Shown here: positions 1 through 8,475 of the stretch, one piece after another
Layout of the letters: the number at the start of each line of letters is the position of its first letter
How positions within the stretch are numbered: position 1 is the stretch's first letter
The notes under the pieces: model-generated
Told to the model about the DNA's origin: nothing
Database searches by the model: none
Seen by the model: only the letters and a program-made list of their open reading frames with translations
Translations under genes and position numbers: made by a program
DNA from: DATKAS01 sp963773315
GTDB lineage: Bacteria; Actinomycetota; Acidimicrobiia; Acidimicrobiales; DATKAS01
Length of the DNA stretch: 64,000 bases
Direction of reading: 5' to 3'
Assembly (NCBI GenBank): GCA_963773315.1
Contig: CAVZAF010000004.1
Coordinates: 254,056-318,055, forward strand

Positions 1-2
1 GG

Positions 3-116
3 GGACCGACCAAGACACTTGACGTCCACATCGCATCGTTGCGACGCAAGCTCGGCAACCCCGCGTGGATCGTGACCCTGCGGGGAGTTGGCTATCGGTT
101 CGACCTGCCGGGTTGA
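3..116 (+). CDS. OmpR/PhoB-type response regulator, C-terminal end (partial)
   Basis: Only the last 37 codons are in the window. They read as the end of a winged-helix DNA-binding domain: a recognition-helix stretch (DVHIASLRRKLG) followed by the wing and the usual ending VTLRGVGYRFDLPG. This ending is diagnostic of OmpR/PhoB-class effectors. The stop is 3 bp before the GTG of the histidine kinase, so the two form a two-component operon. The receiver domain lies outside the window. Confidence 0.93.
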   Translation, partial: GPTKTLDVHIASLRRKLGNPAWIVTLRGVGYRFDLPG

Positions 117-119
117 GCC

Positions 120-1550
120 GTGACCAGACGCCTCCTCCTCACCTATCTGACGATCACGGCATTCGCCTTGGCGATCGTGGTCATCCCCTTCGGCGTTGTG
201 TTCGCCGGGAGGGAGAAGAACGACCTTCTCTTCGACATCGAACGCGACGCGCAAGTCGTCGCCTCCCGCTCCGAGGACGACCTCGAGAACGGCGTCCCCC
301 CGCAGCTCGACACGTTGCTCGCTGACTACCGCGCCAACGGAGGAAGGATCGTGATCGTCGACCCGACGGGGATGAGCGTGGCCGACTCCGAAGCGATCGG
401 GGGGCCTCCGCAAGACTTCTCCAACCGACCGGAGATCCAAGCCGCGCTCCGTGGCGGCCGAGCCAACGGCGTGCGCCACTCGGAGACCGCGGGCACGGGT
501 CTCGTCTTCGTCGCGATCCCCGTCGTCTCCAATGGCGTCGTGCACGGCGCGGTGCGCATCACTTACCCGACATCGACCCTCGAGGCTCGGGTGCGGTCCA
601 ACTGGATCCGCCTCGGCGTGCTCTCCACCTTCGTGCTGCTCGTGGTGACCGCTGTCGGCGTCGTGATGGCCCGCAGCGTGAGCCGGCCCGTCCGCCGGAT
701 GCAGGAGGCTGCCCACCGCATGGCCCTCGGCGATCTCACTGTCCGCGTGCCGACCGACGAAGGTCCGCCGGAGCTTCGCGACCTCGCGGCGACTTTCAAT
801 CTCACCGCGGAGCGGCTCTCGCAGCTCATCGACTCGCAACGGCGCTTCGTCGCCGACGCGTCGCATCAGTTGCGCACACCACTCACTGCGCTGCGGCTTC
901 GCCTGGAAACGCTAGGCCCCCGCGCCGCTGCAGCAGACCGTCTCCGGCTCGAGGCGGCGGTGAACGAGACGGCGCGGCTCGGTCGACTCGTACAGTCCCT
1001 CCTGGTCCTCGCCCGTCTCGACGCGGCGCCGCATGACGTGACTGACATCGACGTCGCGGCGATCGTCGCAGAGCGAACCGAGACGTGGGCACCTGTCGCG
1101 GGCGACCACGCCGTGCAGCTCACGAGCGCCTCGCCGCCCGGGCTGACGGCGAGGGCGGTACCGGGGGCGCTCGAGCAGATCCTCGACAACCTCATCTCGA
1201 ACGCCCTCGACGCAGCCCCCGCGGGTTCGACGGTCACGATCCAAGTGGCTCCCGCTCACGAGGGAGTCGACGTCCATGTCATCGACCAGGGCAGAGGCAT
1301 GACCGACGAGCAACGAGCCCATGCGTTCGAGCGGTTCTGGCGTCCGGCGGGAGCTGCGGGAGAAGGTTTCGGCCTCGGCCTGGCCATTGTCTCCCAGCTC
1401 GCCGACGCCTCCGGGGGCGCGGCGCGCATCGACACCGGGCCCGGCGGGGTCGGCCTCGACGTCGTCGTGCACTTGCCAGCCGGCTCGATCAACACCCGAT
1501 CACCGACGACCCACGTCGAAATCCCTAACCCGGTGCTTACCTCGACCTGA
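120..1550 (+). CDS. Sensor histidine kinase (HAMP-HisKA-HATPase)
   Basis: A 476-residue membrane sensor kinase that pairs with the response regulator ending just upstream. The GTG start follows that stop by 3 bp. Visible order: transmembrane helix at about 8-30, an extracytoplasmic loop of about 130 residues, a second helix at about 160-185, a HAMP linker (SRPVRRMQEAAHRMALGDL), the HisKA box FVADASHQLRTPLTAL with phospho-acceptor His249, then the HATPase N box (DNLISNALDAAP), G1 (DQGRGM) and G2 (GFGLGLAIV). All catalytic motifs are intact. The loop resembles no sensor I can name, so the signal is unknown. No cytoplasmic PAS or GAF domain is present, which distinguishes it from DosS-type kinases. 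Confidence 0.95.
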   Translation: MTRRLLLTYLTITAFALAIVVIPFGVVFAGREKNDLLFDIERDAQVVASRSEDDLENGVPPQLDTLLADYRANGGRIVIVDPTGMSVADSEAIGGPPQDFSNRPEIQAALRGGRANGVRHSETAGTGLVFVAIPVVSNGVVHGAVRITYPTSTLEARVRSNWIRLGVLSTFVLLVVTAVGVVMARSVSRPVRRMQEAAHRMALGDLTVRVPTDEGPPELRDLAATFNLTAERLSQLIDSQRRFVADASHQLRTPLTALRLRLETLGPRAAAADRLRLEAAVNETARLGRLVQSLLVLARLDAAPHDVTDIDVAAIVAERTETWAPVAGDHAVQLTSASPPGLTARAVPGALEQILDNLISNALDAAPAGSTVTIQVAPAHEGVDVHVIDQGRGMTDEQRAHAFERFWRPAGAAGEGFGLGLAIVSQLADASGGAARIDTGPGGVGLDVVVHLPAGSINTRSPTTHVEIPNPVLTST

Positions 1551-1586
1551 GGGTCGCTTGACCGGGTCCTCCGTACCGTCCCAAAC

Positions 1587-1877
1587 ATGGAACGCCGCAG
1601 AGCCATCAGTGTCGCCGCTGTGATCTCAGGGGCGCTTCTCGTCGGCGCGCTCGCGATCACGGCCAACGCCGACATCCTCGGCGCCCCCAATAACGACAAG
1701 GTGGGTCAGCTCACGCCCGTCGTCGCGGCCCCGCCCACCACGATCATCTACGTCGACGCGCCGGCCGGGGCAACCGCGACGACCGCCCCGTCATCGACTG
1801 GCGCGACATCCGCCGGCTCGCACGAGGACGGCGGCGGTCACGACAGCGAGCACGGCGGTGGTGAACGTGACGACTGA
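1587..1877 (+). CDS. Small exported Thr/Ala-rich protein
   Basis: A 96-residue protein with a positively charged N-terminus (MERRR), one hydrophobic helix at about 8-26 that could be a signal peptide or anchor, then a low-complexity tail rich in Thr, Ala and Pro that ends in a His/Asp/Glu/Gly stretch (HEDGGGHDSEHGGGERDD). The acidic, His-rich tail could bind metal, but that is only a composition argument. Its end overlaps the start of the next gene. I recognise no family. Confidence 0.6.
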   Translation: MERRRAISVAAVISGALLVGALAITANADILGAPNNDKVGQLTPVVAAPPTTIIYVDAPAGATATTAPSSTGATSAGSHEDGGGHDSEHGGGERDD

Positions 1878-2265
1878 TCGGGCGCACACGACCAGCGACG
1901 AGCGCGCGGCCCGCCTTGCCGCGCTCCGAGAGCGACGCCAGCCGACACCGCCCGCTGGGGGAGCGAAGGCCGAGCCAGGAGCGGCGACTGCGCCCGTCAA
2001 CGTCCGACGACGCCACGCGGCGATGGGTGGTCGCGTGCTCGCAGCAGGCATCAGCGTGAGTGCGTCCGTGGTGTTGATGAACGTCATGGCCGCCTCGAGA
2101 CCGGCCACCACGGCGACGGTTCCAGCCGCCCCCACCTCGCCACCGGCGCCGGCCGTCATCATCGTCCAGCGGCCGGCGACGAGCATGGCCGCGACGCCGG
2201 CGCCACCCGCGCCCGCATCGAGCGTGGTCAACCTCGCGCCCGTGACGAAGACGCACGGCAGCTGA
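1858..2265 (+). CDS. Single-pass membrane protein with Ala/Pro-rich tail
   Basis: A 135-residue protein starting at one of two adjacent GTG codons (1858 or 1861), overlapping the previous gene by about 20 bp. The first 50 residues are charged and cytoplasmic-looking. One hydrophobic helix follows (GGRVLAAGISVSASVVLMNVMA), then an Ala/Pro/Thr/Val-rich exported tail. The architecture parallels the preceding gene, and translation is probably coupled. It lies upstream of a haem-binding membrane protein, so a shared envelope or redox role is possible. No family recognised. Confidence 0.55.
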   Translation: MVNVTTDRAHTTSDERAARLAALRERRQPTPPAGGAKAEPGAATAPVNVRRRHAAMGGRVLAAGISVSASVVLMNVMAASRPATTATVPAAPTSPPAPAVIIVQRPATSMAATPAPPAPASSVVNLAPVTKTHGS

Positions 2266-2290
2266 CCGCAGCGATCCAGGAGCCAAGGAC

Positions 2291-3058
2291 ATGAACTCGC
2301 AGCTGTGGTGGTTCCTCGCGCGGGCTACTGGGTTCGTCGCGTGGGGGCTGCTCACTGCGTCCGTCATCTGGGGCCTGCTCCTCAGCACGCGGCTGACGCG
2401 CGGCCGCCCAACCCCGGCATGGCTCACCGACCTGCATCGCTTCCTCGGAGGAGCTGCCGTCATCTTCACGGCACTGCACATCGGGGGCCTGGTCGCCGAC
2501 AACTACACGCACTTCGGTCTCGGAGATGTCCTCGTTCCCCTCGCGTCCGCATGGAAGCCAGGGCCGGTCGCGCTCGGCGTGATCGCGCTGTACCTCCTGA
2601 TCAGCGTGGAGGTCAGCTCCCTGCTGATGCGCCGCATGCCCCGACGCTGGTGGAAGGCGATCCACCTCTCCAGCTTCGGTCTGTTCTGGGTCGCGACCCT
2701 TCACCTCGTGACCGCCGGAACCGACGCCTCCAACCTCGTCGCGGCAGTCACCGTCGACGTCGCCGCCACCTCAGTCGTGTTCCTCACCCTTGTGAGGACG
2801 CTCAGCCCCCGTGCTCACGCTGGGGCGAACGGCAGCCGAAGAGGTCAGCGCGTGAGGAACGCGACGTCGGCGGCGCGAACGAGGCCGACGACTCGTCCAT
2901 CGGTCACGACCGCAGCGACCGGGAGTTCGCCGTCGAGCAAGCCGCTGGTCTCGAGCAGATCGTCAGGTGCGAGCGGCGGGATGCTGTCGGCCACTGATCT
3001 CACGCGAGCGTCCGGCGCTGCGTGCAAGAGCACTCGGGCTCTCACGAGCCCGAGGTAG
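2291..3058 (+). CDS. Ferric reductase-like transmembrane protein
   Basis: The first 190 residues hold about five or six membrane helices of the ferric-reductase/YedZ-like type. Paired histidines sit in the helices (LHRFLGG, ALHIGG, AIHLSSF, TLHLVTAG), which suits two b-type haems. A plausible role is transmembrane electron transfer, with partners unknown. The ATG follows GGAGCCAAGG. The last 70 codons are low-complexity and run antisense through the 3' end of the convergent M50 protease, an overlap of 214 bp. That tail is probably not native. The true stop may have been lost to an indel near 2840-2860. Confidence 0.75.
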   Translation: MNSQLWWFLARATGFVAWGLLTASVIWGLLLSTRLTRGRPTPAWLTDLHRFLGGAAVIFTALHIGGLVADNYTHFGLGDVLVPLASAWKPGPVALGVIALYLLISVEVSSLLMRRMPRRWWKAIHLSSFGLFWVATLHLVTAGTDASNLVAAVTVDVAATSVVFLTLVRTLSPRAHAGANGSRRGQRVRNATSAARTRPTTRPSVTTAATGSSPSSKPLVSSRSSGASGGMLSATDLTRASGAACKSTRALTSPR

Positions 3059-3957
3059 GCACCGTCCGAGGCGACGACCGGGAAGTCACGCTGCGCAGTG
3101 GTCGACATCACATTCAGAAGCTGCGCGAGGGTCTCATCGGGTGGGACGCAGATCGGGTCGCGGATCATCACATCGCTGACGTGTCGGTCCTTCACGCGCT
3201 CGTGGATCCGCGCCGTCTTCTCCTCCGCTGAGCTCGCGACGTACACAAAAGCTCCGATGAGGACCATCCACACATTGAGCAGGAAGCCGACGGCGATCAT
3301 CGCGATCGCGACCACCCGAGCGACGCGAGCTGCGAGGCGTGTTGCCCGCTCTCGATCGGTGTGCTGCTCGAGCATCGCACGAAGCACGCGACCCCCATCG
3401 AGAGGCAGAGCCGGCAGGAGGTTGAAGGCAGCGAGCAGCACGTTGACCCACGCGAGCCGGGCGAGGAACCCGCCGCCGTAGAGCGTCGGCGGCCACATCT
3501 CGACCCCCGCTGCTACCGCGGCGAGCGCGAAGACGACCCCGAGCGCCACGCTGACGATCGGTCCGGCGATTGCGACGCGCAGCTCGACCCCTGGGTCCTC
3601 TGGGATGCGGGTGAGCTTCGAGATGCCCCCGATCGGCAACAGCTCGATCTCGATCGTTTCGATGCCGTTTCGGCGGGCAACCAAGCTGTGTCCCAGCTCG
3701 TGCGCGACGACGCATGCGAACAGCGCAACCAGCCAGCTCGTCGAGGACGCCAGTGTCGGGCCGCCCTTCTCGGTCGCCGCGAGCGCGACGAGCGCGACCA
3801 GGATGAGGAAGGACGCGTGGATGCGGATCTGGATCCCCGCGATCGTTCCGATCCGCATCGAGAGCCTGCGCCGCGGCTGCGCACCGGTGGAGCGCGACCC
3901 ACTCGACCCCGGCCCGGTCGGGCGTGGCGGTGGTGGGAGCTTGCCGGTCGCGCTCAT
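2845..3957 (-). CDS. Site-2 protease (M50) with two CBS domains, Rip3-like
   Basis: A 370-residue intramembrane metalloprotease. A Pro/Gly-rich cytoplasmic start is followed by membrane helices bearing the zinc motif HELGH (residues 86-90), then the second motif LPLDGGRVLRAML, then a C-terminal CBS pair beginning near RHVSDVMIRDPICVPPDETL. This layout matches Mycobacterium tuberculosis Rv2625c/Rip3, a DosR-regulon member. Translation may begin at Met34 (MRIGTIAG), which opens the conserved region. The gene is last in a leftward run with the HPF gene (5-bp gap) and a small gene. DosR-like boxes precede the run. Confidence 0.9.
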   Translation of the reverse strand: MSATGKLPPPPRPTGPGSSGSRSTGAQPRRRLSMRIGTIAGIQIRIHASFLILVALVALAATEKGGPTLASSTSWLVALFACVVAHELGHSLVARRNGIETIEIELLPIGGISKLTRIPEDPGVELRVAIAGPIVSVALGVVFALAAVAAGVEMWPPTLYGGGFLARLAWVNVLLAAFNLLPALPLDGGRVLRAMLEQHTDRERATRLAARVARVVAIAMIAVGFLLNVWMVLIGAFVYVASSAEEKTARIHERVKDRHVSDVMIRDPICVPPDETLAQLLNVMSTTAQRDFPVVASDGAYLGLVRARVLLHAAPDARVRSVADSIPPLAPDDLLETSGLLDGELPVAAVVTDGRVVGLVRAADVAFLTR

Positions 3958-3962
3958 CGCCG

Positions 3963-4779
3963 TCAGTCGAGTTCGATCAGCCCGTAGTGGCCGTCGAAGC
4001 GGTGGTAGATCACGTTTCCCCGTCCGCTGGCGGCGTTCAGAAAGAACACGTAGCGCTCACCGTCGACGTTCATGCGCTCGATGGCGTCCTTCAGCTCGAG
4101 CTCGGGCACCGGTGTCTCCGCGACCGTCAGTGCGATGGCGGTGGGACCCGCGTCAACTGCCTCCGGACGGACGCGGGTGAGGAGGTAGGAGCCCTTCTCG
4201 GCGCGTTCGAGGACCGCGTCTTGCCCGCTCGCCAGCTCTCGGAAGAGATAGAAGTCGAAGTCGAGCTCCTCCATGTCGAACGCGGCCTCATCTGGAGTGA
4301 GCCCCTCGTCCACGTACGTCTTCCGGCGCACGACCTCGCGCTCATCCGGTGGCCGGTCGAAGTGGTCGGGCCTCGAGGTCGGCGCATCGCCGTGCCGCCA
4401 TTCGCCTGGCGGTGAGGCCGGGGGACGCCGACGCAGGGCCTGGCGATACTCGTCACGGTGTCCGAGCTTGTCGCGGAGCCTTGCATCGAGGAGATCGACC
4501 GCCTCGCTCATGACGTGGCCGGCGACCTGGGCCCGCACGATCTCGCCGTTGATGTCGACGGTGACCTGGGCAATGGCGGGCCGGTCCCGAGCCGGATCAG
4601 GCGCCTCGGTCAACTTCACGCGTGCGAACAGGACGGGCTCGTCGATGTGCCTGATGACTGCGCCGATCCGGCGGCAGCGCGTAGGACTCGGCGTCGTCAG
4701 CAACGTCGCCGCGGGTGATGATCAACAGGGAGGCCTCACGGGCCTCTGGGTCGAACGTCTGGATGGCTTCATCGCGCAT
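3963..4779 (-). CDS. Long ribosome hibernation promoting factor (HPF), one frameshift
   Basis: Two overlapping frames together give one HPF of about 272 residues. From the ATG at 4779 the frame reads MRDEAIQTFDPEAREASLLI and on to AESYAL. Removing one base near 4684 joins it to RRIGAVIRHIDEPVLFARVKL and the rest. The protein has an S30AE N-terminal domain and C-terminal sigma-54-modulation-type segments (DFDFYLFRELASGQDAVL; VFFLNAASGRGNVIYHRFDG). Known role: dimerises or silences 70S ribosomes in stasis. The start is supported by GGAGAGG 8 bp upstream. Its place beside an M50-CBS protease and DosR-like boxes parallels DosR-regulated HPF-like genes of mycobacteria (Rv0079). The frameshift may be a sequence error. 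Confidence 0.82.
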
Positions 4780-4784
4780 CACGA

Positions 4785-5063
4785 TCACCTCTCCATCTCG
4801 TCTCGATCGCTCAACCGTTGCGAACGGCACCCAGCCGCTGCCGCAGCTCGACCAGCGCGAGAGCGCAGATCCTCGGCAAGCTCGGTCCCGTTCGAGTCAG
4901 CGACTGCTTCCGCAAGGTCGGCGACCAGCAACACGAGGTCGCGCAGGTCGTCACTCGGCTCATGGAGCGCGATCTTCGAAAAGGGGAACGCGACAGTCAC
5001 GCGCGTGCCGTTGACCACCGTTGCAGCGGCCTTCCGTTTCTCATTGCCGTGTGAATCGTCCAT
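4785..5063 (-). CDS. Small conserved-looking protein, first gene of the HPF/M50 run
   Basis: The 92-residue reading starts at the ATG at 5063, chosen because GGAGGTGAG sits 4-12 bp upstream. A core at about residues 10-50 has alternating hydrophobics (TRVTVAFPFSKIALHEP) followed by a helix (LRDLVLLVADLAEAVAD). The tail is charged and Ala-rich. It ends 5 bp before the HPF start, so the three leftward genes are probably one transcript. I do not recognise the family and can assign no function beyond likely membership of a dormancy or stress operon. Confidence 0.65.
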   Translation of the reverse strand: MDDSHGNEKRKAAATVVNGTRVTVAFPFSKIALHEPSDDLRDLVLLVADLAEAVADSNGTELAEDLRSRAGRAAAAAGCRSQRLSDRDEMER

Positions 5064-5110
5064 GTCCTCACCTCCGACGCGATGGTGCGCCGGCCGCGAA
5101 GCATCCGTAA

Positions 5111-5124
5111 GGGCCACTGGTCCC
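5111..5124. promoter_or_regulatory. DosR/DevR-like box, GGGCCACTGGTCCC
   Basis: A 14-bp near-palindrome whose reverse complement, GGGACCAGTGGCCC, fits the mycobacterial DosR half-site pattern (GGGAC...GNCCC). It lies 48 bp upstream of the small gene heading the HPF/M50 operon. Confidence 0.5.
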
Positions 5125-5236
5125 GAGTCAGCTCGCGCGGCGATGGCGGATCCGGGGCGTCAAGGGCGGTCGACGTCCACGCGGGAACGGACATCGTCCG
5201 CGTGCTCCATGACGAGAACAGTGCGATCGCGCGAAC

Positions 5237-5250
5237 GGGACCAACGGCCC
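5237..5250. promoter_or_regulatory. DosR/DevR-like box, GGGACCAACGGCCC
   Basis: A second box in the same divergent intergenic region, 48 bp before the ABC transporter ATG. It matches the core pattern GGGACC-NNN-GGCCC exactly. Two boxes in one divergent promoter region is typical of DosR targets, but binding is inferred. Confidence 0.55.
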
Positions 5251-5297
5251 TTCCCGCAGGTCACGCAGCGGCCGGATCGTGGAGGTGAGGAGCGCTC

Positions 5298-6203
5298 ATG
5301 CCCATCGTTCGGTTGTCGAAACTGTCGAAGACGTATGGCACGCAGTCGGCGCTGATCGACGTCGACCTCGACATCGAGACCGGCGAGGTGTTCGGCTACC
5401 TCGGCCCCAACGGGGCCGGCAAGACGACGACGATCCGCATCCTGCTCGGGCTCCTGCGACCGACCTCGGGATCGGCGGAAGTGTTCGGACACGACTCGTG
5501 GACGGAATCCGTCGCGGTGCACGCCCGTACGGGGTACGTCCCAGGCGACCCGGGGCTGTGGGAACAAATGACGGGCGAGGCGACGGTCCGCTATCTGGCC
5601 GCGCTGCGCAACGAAGCCGTCCAGATCGCTCGCGCCCACGACATCGCGGACCGACTCGGCCTGGATCTCACCCGCAGGGTTGGCGCGTTGTCAAAGGGCA
5701 ACAAGCAGAAGGTGGTCCTCGTCCAGGCGTTCATGGGGGAACCCGATCTCGTCGTCCTCGACGAGCCGACGACCGGGCTCGACCCACTGGTGCAGCAGGA
5801 GTTCCACGCCATGGTGCGCGAGACCACTGATCGAGGGGGCACCGTGCTGCTGTCATCACACCTGCTCGACGACGTTCAACGCACGGCTGACCGGGTGGGG
5901 ATCATTCGGGACGGCCGGCTCATCACGGTCGAACGACTCGAGGATCTTCGCGGCAAGGCCGTCCACCACGTGACCGCACGCCTCGATGGTCCGCTCGATC
6001 CCACGATGTTCGCCGCCGTCCGTGACGTCCGGGAGCTCACGATCGAAGGCGGCCGCATCGAATGCCGAGTACCTGCGAGCGCGCTCGACGCGACAGTCAA
6101 AGTCCTTGCCCGCCACCGGATCGTCGACATCGAGATCACCGAGGCGGACCTCGAGGAGATGTTCCTCGCCTACTACGGAGGAGCGCATCAGGATGCGGCC
6201 TAG
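5298..6203 (+). CDS. ABC transporter ATP-binding protein (DrrA/CcmA type)
   Basis: A 301-residue ATPase subunit. Walker A is GPNGAGKTTT (36-45), the signature is LSKGNKQKV, Walker B is LVVLDEPTTGLD, and the switch His is in LLSSHLLDD. A C-terminal extension of about 90 residues after the ATPase core resembles the DUF4162 tail of DrrA-type exporters. The ATG follows GGAGGTGAGGAG. The 3' end overlaps the permease gene by 11 bp. The substrate cannot be told from sequence. Confidence 0.95.
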   Translation: MPIVRLSKLSKTYGTQSALIDVDLDIETGEVFGYLGPNGAGKTTTIRILLGLLRPTSGSAEVFGHDSWTESVAVHARTGYVPGDPGLWEQMTGEATVRYLAALRNEAVQIARAHDIADRLGLDLTRRVGALSKGNKQKVVLVQAFMGEPDLVVLDEPTTGLDPLVQQEFHAMVRETTDRGGTVLLSSHLLDDVQRTADRVGIIRDGRLITVERLEDLRGKAVHHVTARLDGPLDPTMFAAVRDVRELTIEGGRIECRVPASALDATVKVLARHRIVDIEITEADLEEMFLAYYGGAHQDAA

Positions 6204-6999
6204 CGTCACGCTCGAAGCCGTGCACTCGCAGCGCCGCTCGCTCACGATCTGGTCCGTCGCGTTGGCCGCGCTGATCGCGATCTACGTCGCGGTGTGGCCC
6301 AGCGTGAAGGGCCAAGGCAGCTCGTTCAGCAAGCTCATCGACGAGATGCCCGAAGCCTACAAAGCGCTGTTCACGACCGGATCGGGCATCGACTTCTCCA
6401 CGCCTGCGGGGTACCTGAACGTCGAGCTCCTCAGCTTCATGGGACCGATCATCGTGTTGATCTACGCGATCGGAGCTGGTGCATCCGCCATCGCCGGCGA
6501 GGAGGACCGACGCACCCTTGATCTCGTGCTCGTCAACGCGGTGAGCCGAGGTCGCTTGGTCGTCGAGAAGATGGCCGCAATCGTGTTCGGCACCGCCGTG
6601 CTCGTCGCCGCGATGTGGGTCGCGTTGCTCGTCGAGGGACGCATCGCGGGAATGGATGTGCCGGTTGCCAACAGCGCAGCAGCGCTGATGCACCTCGGTC
6701 TTCTCGGCGTCGAGTTCGGCGCACTCGCGTTGTGCGTCGGCGCCTGGAGCGGGCGGCTCGGACTCAGCCGCGCGGTACCTGCCATGGCCGCGGCCGCGAC
6801 GTACGTCGTCAACGCCCTTGCCACCCTCGTCGGGTGGCTCGAACCTGTCCGCAAGCTCTCGCCCTTCTACCAGTACAGCGGCCACGACCCGCTCCACACC
6901 GGGATCTCGGTCGCTGCCGTCGCCGTCACAGCCGCTTCGACGGTCGTGCTCGTCGCCGCTGCGATGTGGGCATTCGAGCGTCGGGACGTGACGACCTGA
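6193..6999 (+). CDS. ABC-2 type permease
   Basis: A 268-residue integral membrane protein starting at the ATG at 6193 inside the end of the ATPase gene, so the pair is translationally coupled. It has one N-terminal helix (LTIWSVALAALIAIYVAV), a large external loop, and about five further helices (FMGPIIVLIYAIGAGASAIAGEE; MAAIVFGTAVLVAAMWVALL; and others). The EEDRRTLDLVL stretch after the second helix is typical of ABC-2 exporters. It forms a complete exporter with the upstream ATPase. Confidence 0.9.
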   Translation: MRPSVTLEAVHSQRRSLTIWSVALAALIAIYVAVWPSVKGQGSSFSKLIDEMPEAYKALFTTGSGIDFSTPAGYLNVELLSFMGPIIVLIYAIGAGASAIAGEEDRRTLDLVLVNAVSRGRLVVEKMAAIVFGTAVLVAAMWVALLVEGRIAGMDVPVANSAAALMHLGLLGVEFGALALCVGAWSGRLGLSRAVPAMAAAATYVVNALATLVGWLEPVRKLSPFYQYSGHDPLHTGISVAAVAVTAASTVVLVAAAMWAFERRDVTT

Positions 7000-7096
7000 C
7001 GCGCTCGAAGCGGTGAGCACCCGGAGCGCCGACCCCCGCACAGTCGGGCCGCCTTACCCTGCCGCGCCGTTCTCGCTGTACGCCACTGTGGAACCG

Positions 7097-7110
7097 GGGG
7101 CGAAGGTCAC
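7097..7110. promoter_or_regulatory. Degenerate DosR-like box
   Basis: GGGGCGAAGGTCAC matches the reverse complement of the GGGACCTTCGGCCC box at 12 of 14 positions and lies 55 bp before the MFS gene. Weak on its own. Listed because better boxes recur nearby. Confidence 0.25.
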
Positions 7111-7164
7111 CGGGCGCAGAACGACAGCCTGTGACGTTCCCGCCGTCTGCCAGGCTCGCCCTGA

Positions 7165-8397
7165 GTGACCAGACCTCCGAAGAACGAGAGAGCCAGCGGA
7201 CTCAGTCGGAACGTCGTCGTGGTGTCGTTCGTGTCGTTCCTCCAGGACACAGCGTCGGAGCTCATCTACCCGGTCTTGCCGTTCTTGGTCACGGGAGTGC
7301 TCGGGGCTTCACCCGCGGTCCTCGGTCTGATCGAGGGGCTCGCCGACGGAACGGCGTCGGCGATGAAGGCGATCTCGGGTCGGCTGGCCGACTTGCGACA
7401 CCGTCGGCCCCTCGTCGCGATCGGCTACGGCACCTCCGCGTGCGGCAAGGTCATGCTCGCCGCCGCCGGCGCGTGGCCGTTGGTGCTGGCATCACGGGTG
7501 ACCGATCGAGTGGGCAAGGGCGTGAGAGGTCCGCCCCGCGACGCGATCATCGCCGACGACACGACCCCGGCGAATCGGGGACGCGCCTTCGGGTTTCACC
7601 GGGCCGCGGACACAGCGGGTGCCGTCGTAGGGCCGCTCATCGGTCTCGCTGTGTACGAGCTGGTGGGTCAGCAGTTCGGGCCACTGCTCTGGATCGCTGT
7701 CATCCCCGCCGTGATGAGCGTCGCCTTTGTCTTCCTGATCCGCGAACGTCCGCACCCCCAACCGACGTCGGAGCGCGCATGGTCGCTGCGTGGGTTGCCC
7801 CGCCGCTACTGGCGAGTCGTCACGCTGATCGGCGCGTTCGGACTCGTGAACTTCCCCGACGCCCTCTTGCTGTTGCGGGCCGAGAGCCTCGGCCTCGGCT
7901 TTGCCGGTGTCGTGCTCGCGTACGTGCTCTACAACACCACCTACGCGCTCCTGAGCTACCCGGCCGGCGCGGTGTCGGATCGACTCAGTCGTCCGGTGGT
8001 GTTCGGGGTCGGGCTCCTCGTGTTCTCGGCGACCTATCTCGGCTTCGGGCTCACCAACACCGCGAGCTGGGTGTGGGTGCTACTTCCGCTCTACGGCGCT
8101 TACACCGCGCTCACTGACGGCGTCAGCCGCGCTTGGGTCGCCGACCTGGTGCCCCCGTCGGAACGGGGTACCGCACTTGGCGTTCACGCCGCGATCAGCG
8201 GTGTCGGCCTGCTGGTCGCCGGCGTGTGGGCCGGCCTCGCTTGGCACGGCACTGGCCACGTCCCCTTCGTCATCTCCGGCGTCATCACCGCCGCCCTCGC
8301 CGCCGTCTTGCTCGCCAACAGGCGAATGTTCGACACCGAGCCACGTTCGGAGCTCCTCGCGCCGGGATCACAGGCCATCGCGGAGCCGCTCATCTGA
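7165..8397 (+). CDS. MFS transporter
   Basis: A 410-residue major facilitator protein with about eleven or twelve membrane helices. The loop 2-3 region reads GLADGTASAMKAISGRLADLRHRRPLV, a variant of the MFS loop signature, and a conserved FHRAADTAGAVVGPL stretch in the fifth helix suggests the subgroup often annotated as drug or sugar-phosphate permeases. It starts at GTG 7165. A role in efflux or uptake cannot be separated from sequence. Confidence 0.9.
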   Translation: MTRPPKNERASGLSRNVVVVSFVSFLQDTASELIYPVLPFLVTGVLGASPAVLGLIEGLADGTASAMKAISGRLADLRHRRPLVAIGYGTSACGKVMLAAAGAWPLVLASRVTDRVGKGVRGPPRDAIIADDTTPANRGRAFGFHRAADTAGAVVGPLIGLAVYELVGQQFGPLLWIAVIPAVMSVAFVFLIRERPHPQPTSERAWSLRGLPRRYWRVVTLIGAFGLVNFPDALLLLRAESLGLGFAGVVLAYVLYNTTYALLSYPAGAVSDRLSRPVVFGVGLLVFSATYLGFGLTNTASWVWVLLPLYGAYTALTDGVSRAWVADLVPPSERGTALGVHAAISGVGLLVAGVWAGLAWHGTGHVPFVISGVITAALAAVLLANRRMFDTEPRSELLAPGSQAIAEPLI

Positions 8398-8425
8398 CCG
8401 ACGCGGCAGCCGTTCCCCACCCGCG

Positions 8426-8439
8426 GGGACCTTCGGCAC
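8426..8439. promoter_or_regulatory. DosR/DevR-like box, GGGACCTTCGGCAC
   Basis: Thirteen of 14 positions match GGGACCTTCGGCCC. It is 36 bp upstream of the ATG of the GerMN lipoprotein gene, in the short gap after the MFS stop. Confidence 0.45.
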
Positions 8440-8475
8440 TGCTCGGCCCGCAACGATCGGCGCACGCTGAGACTG

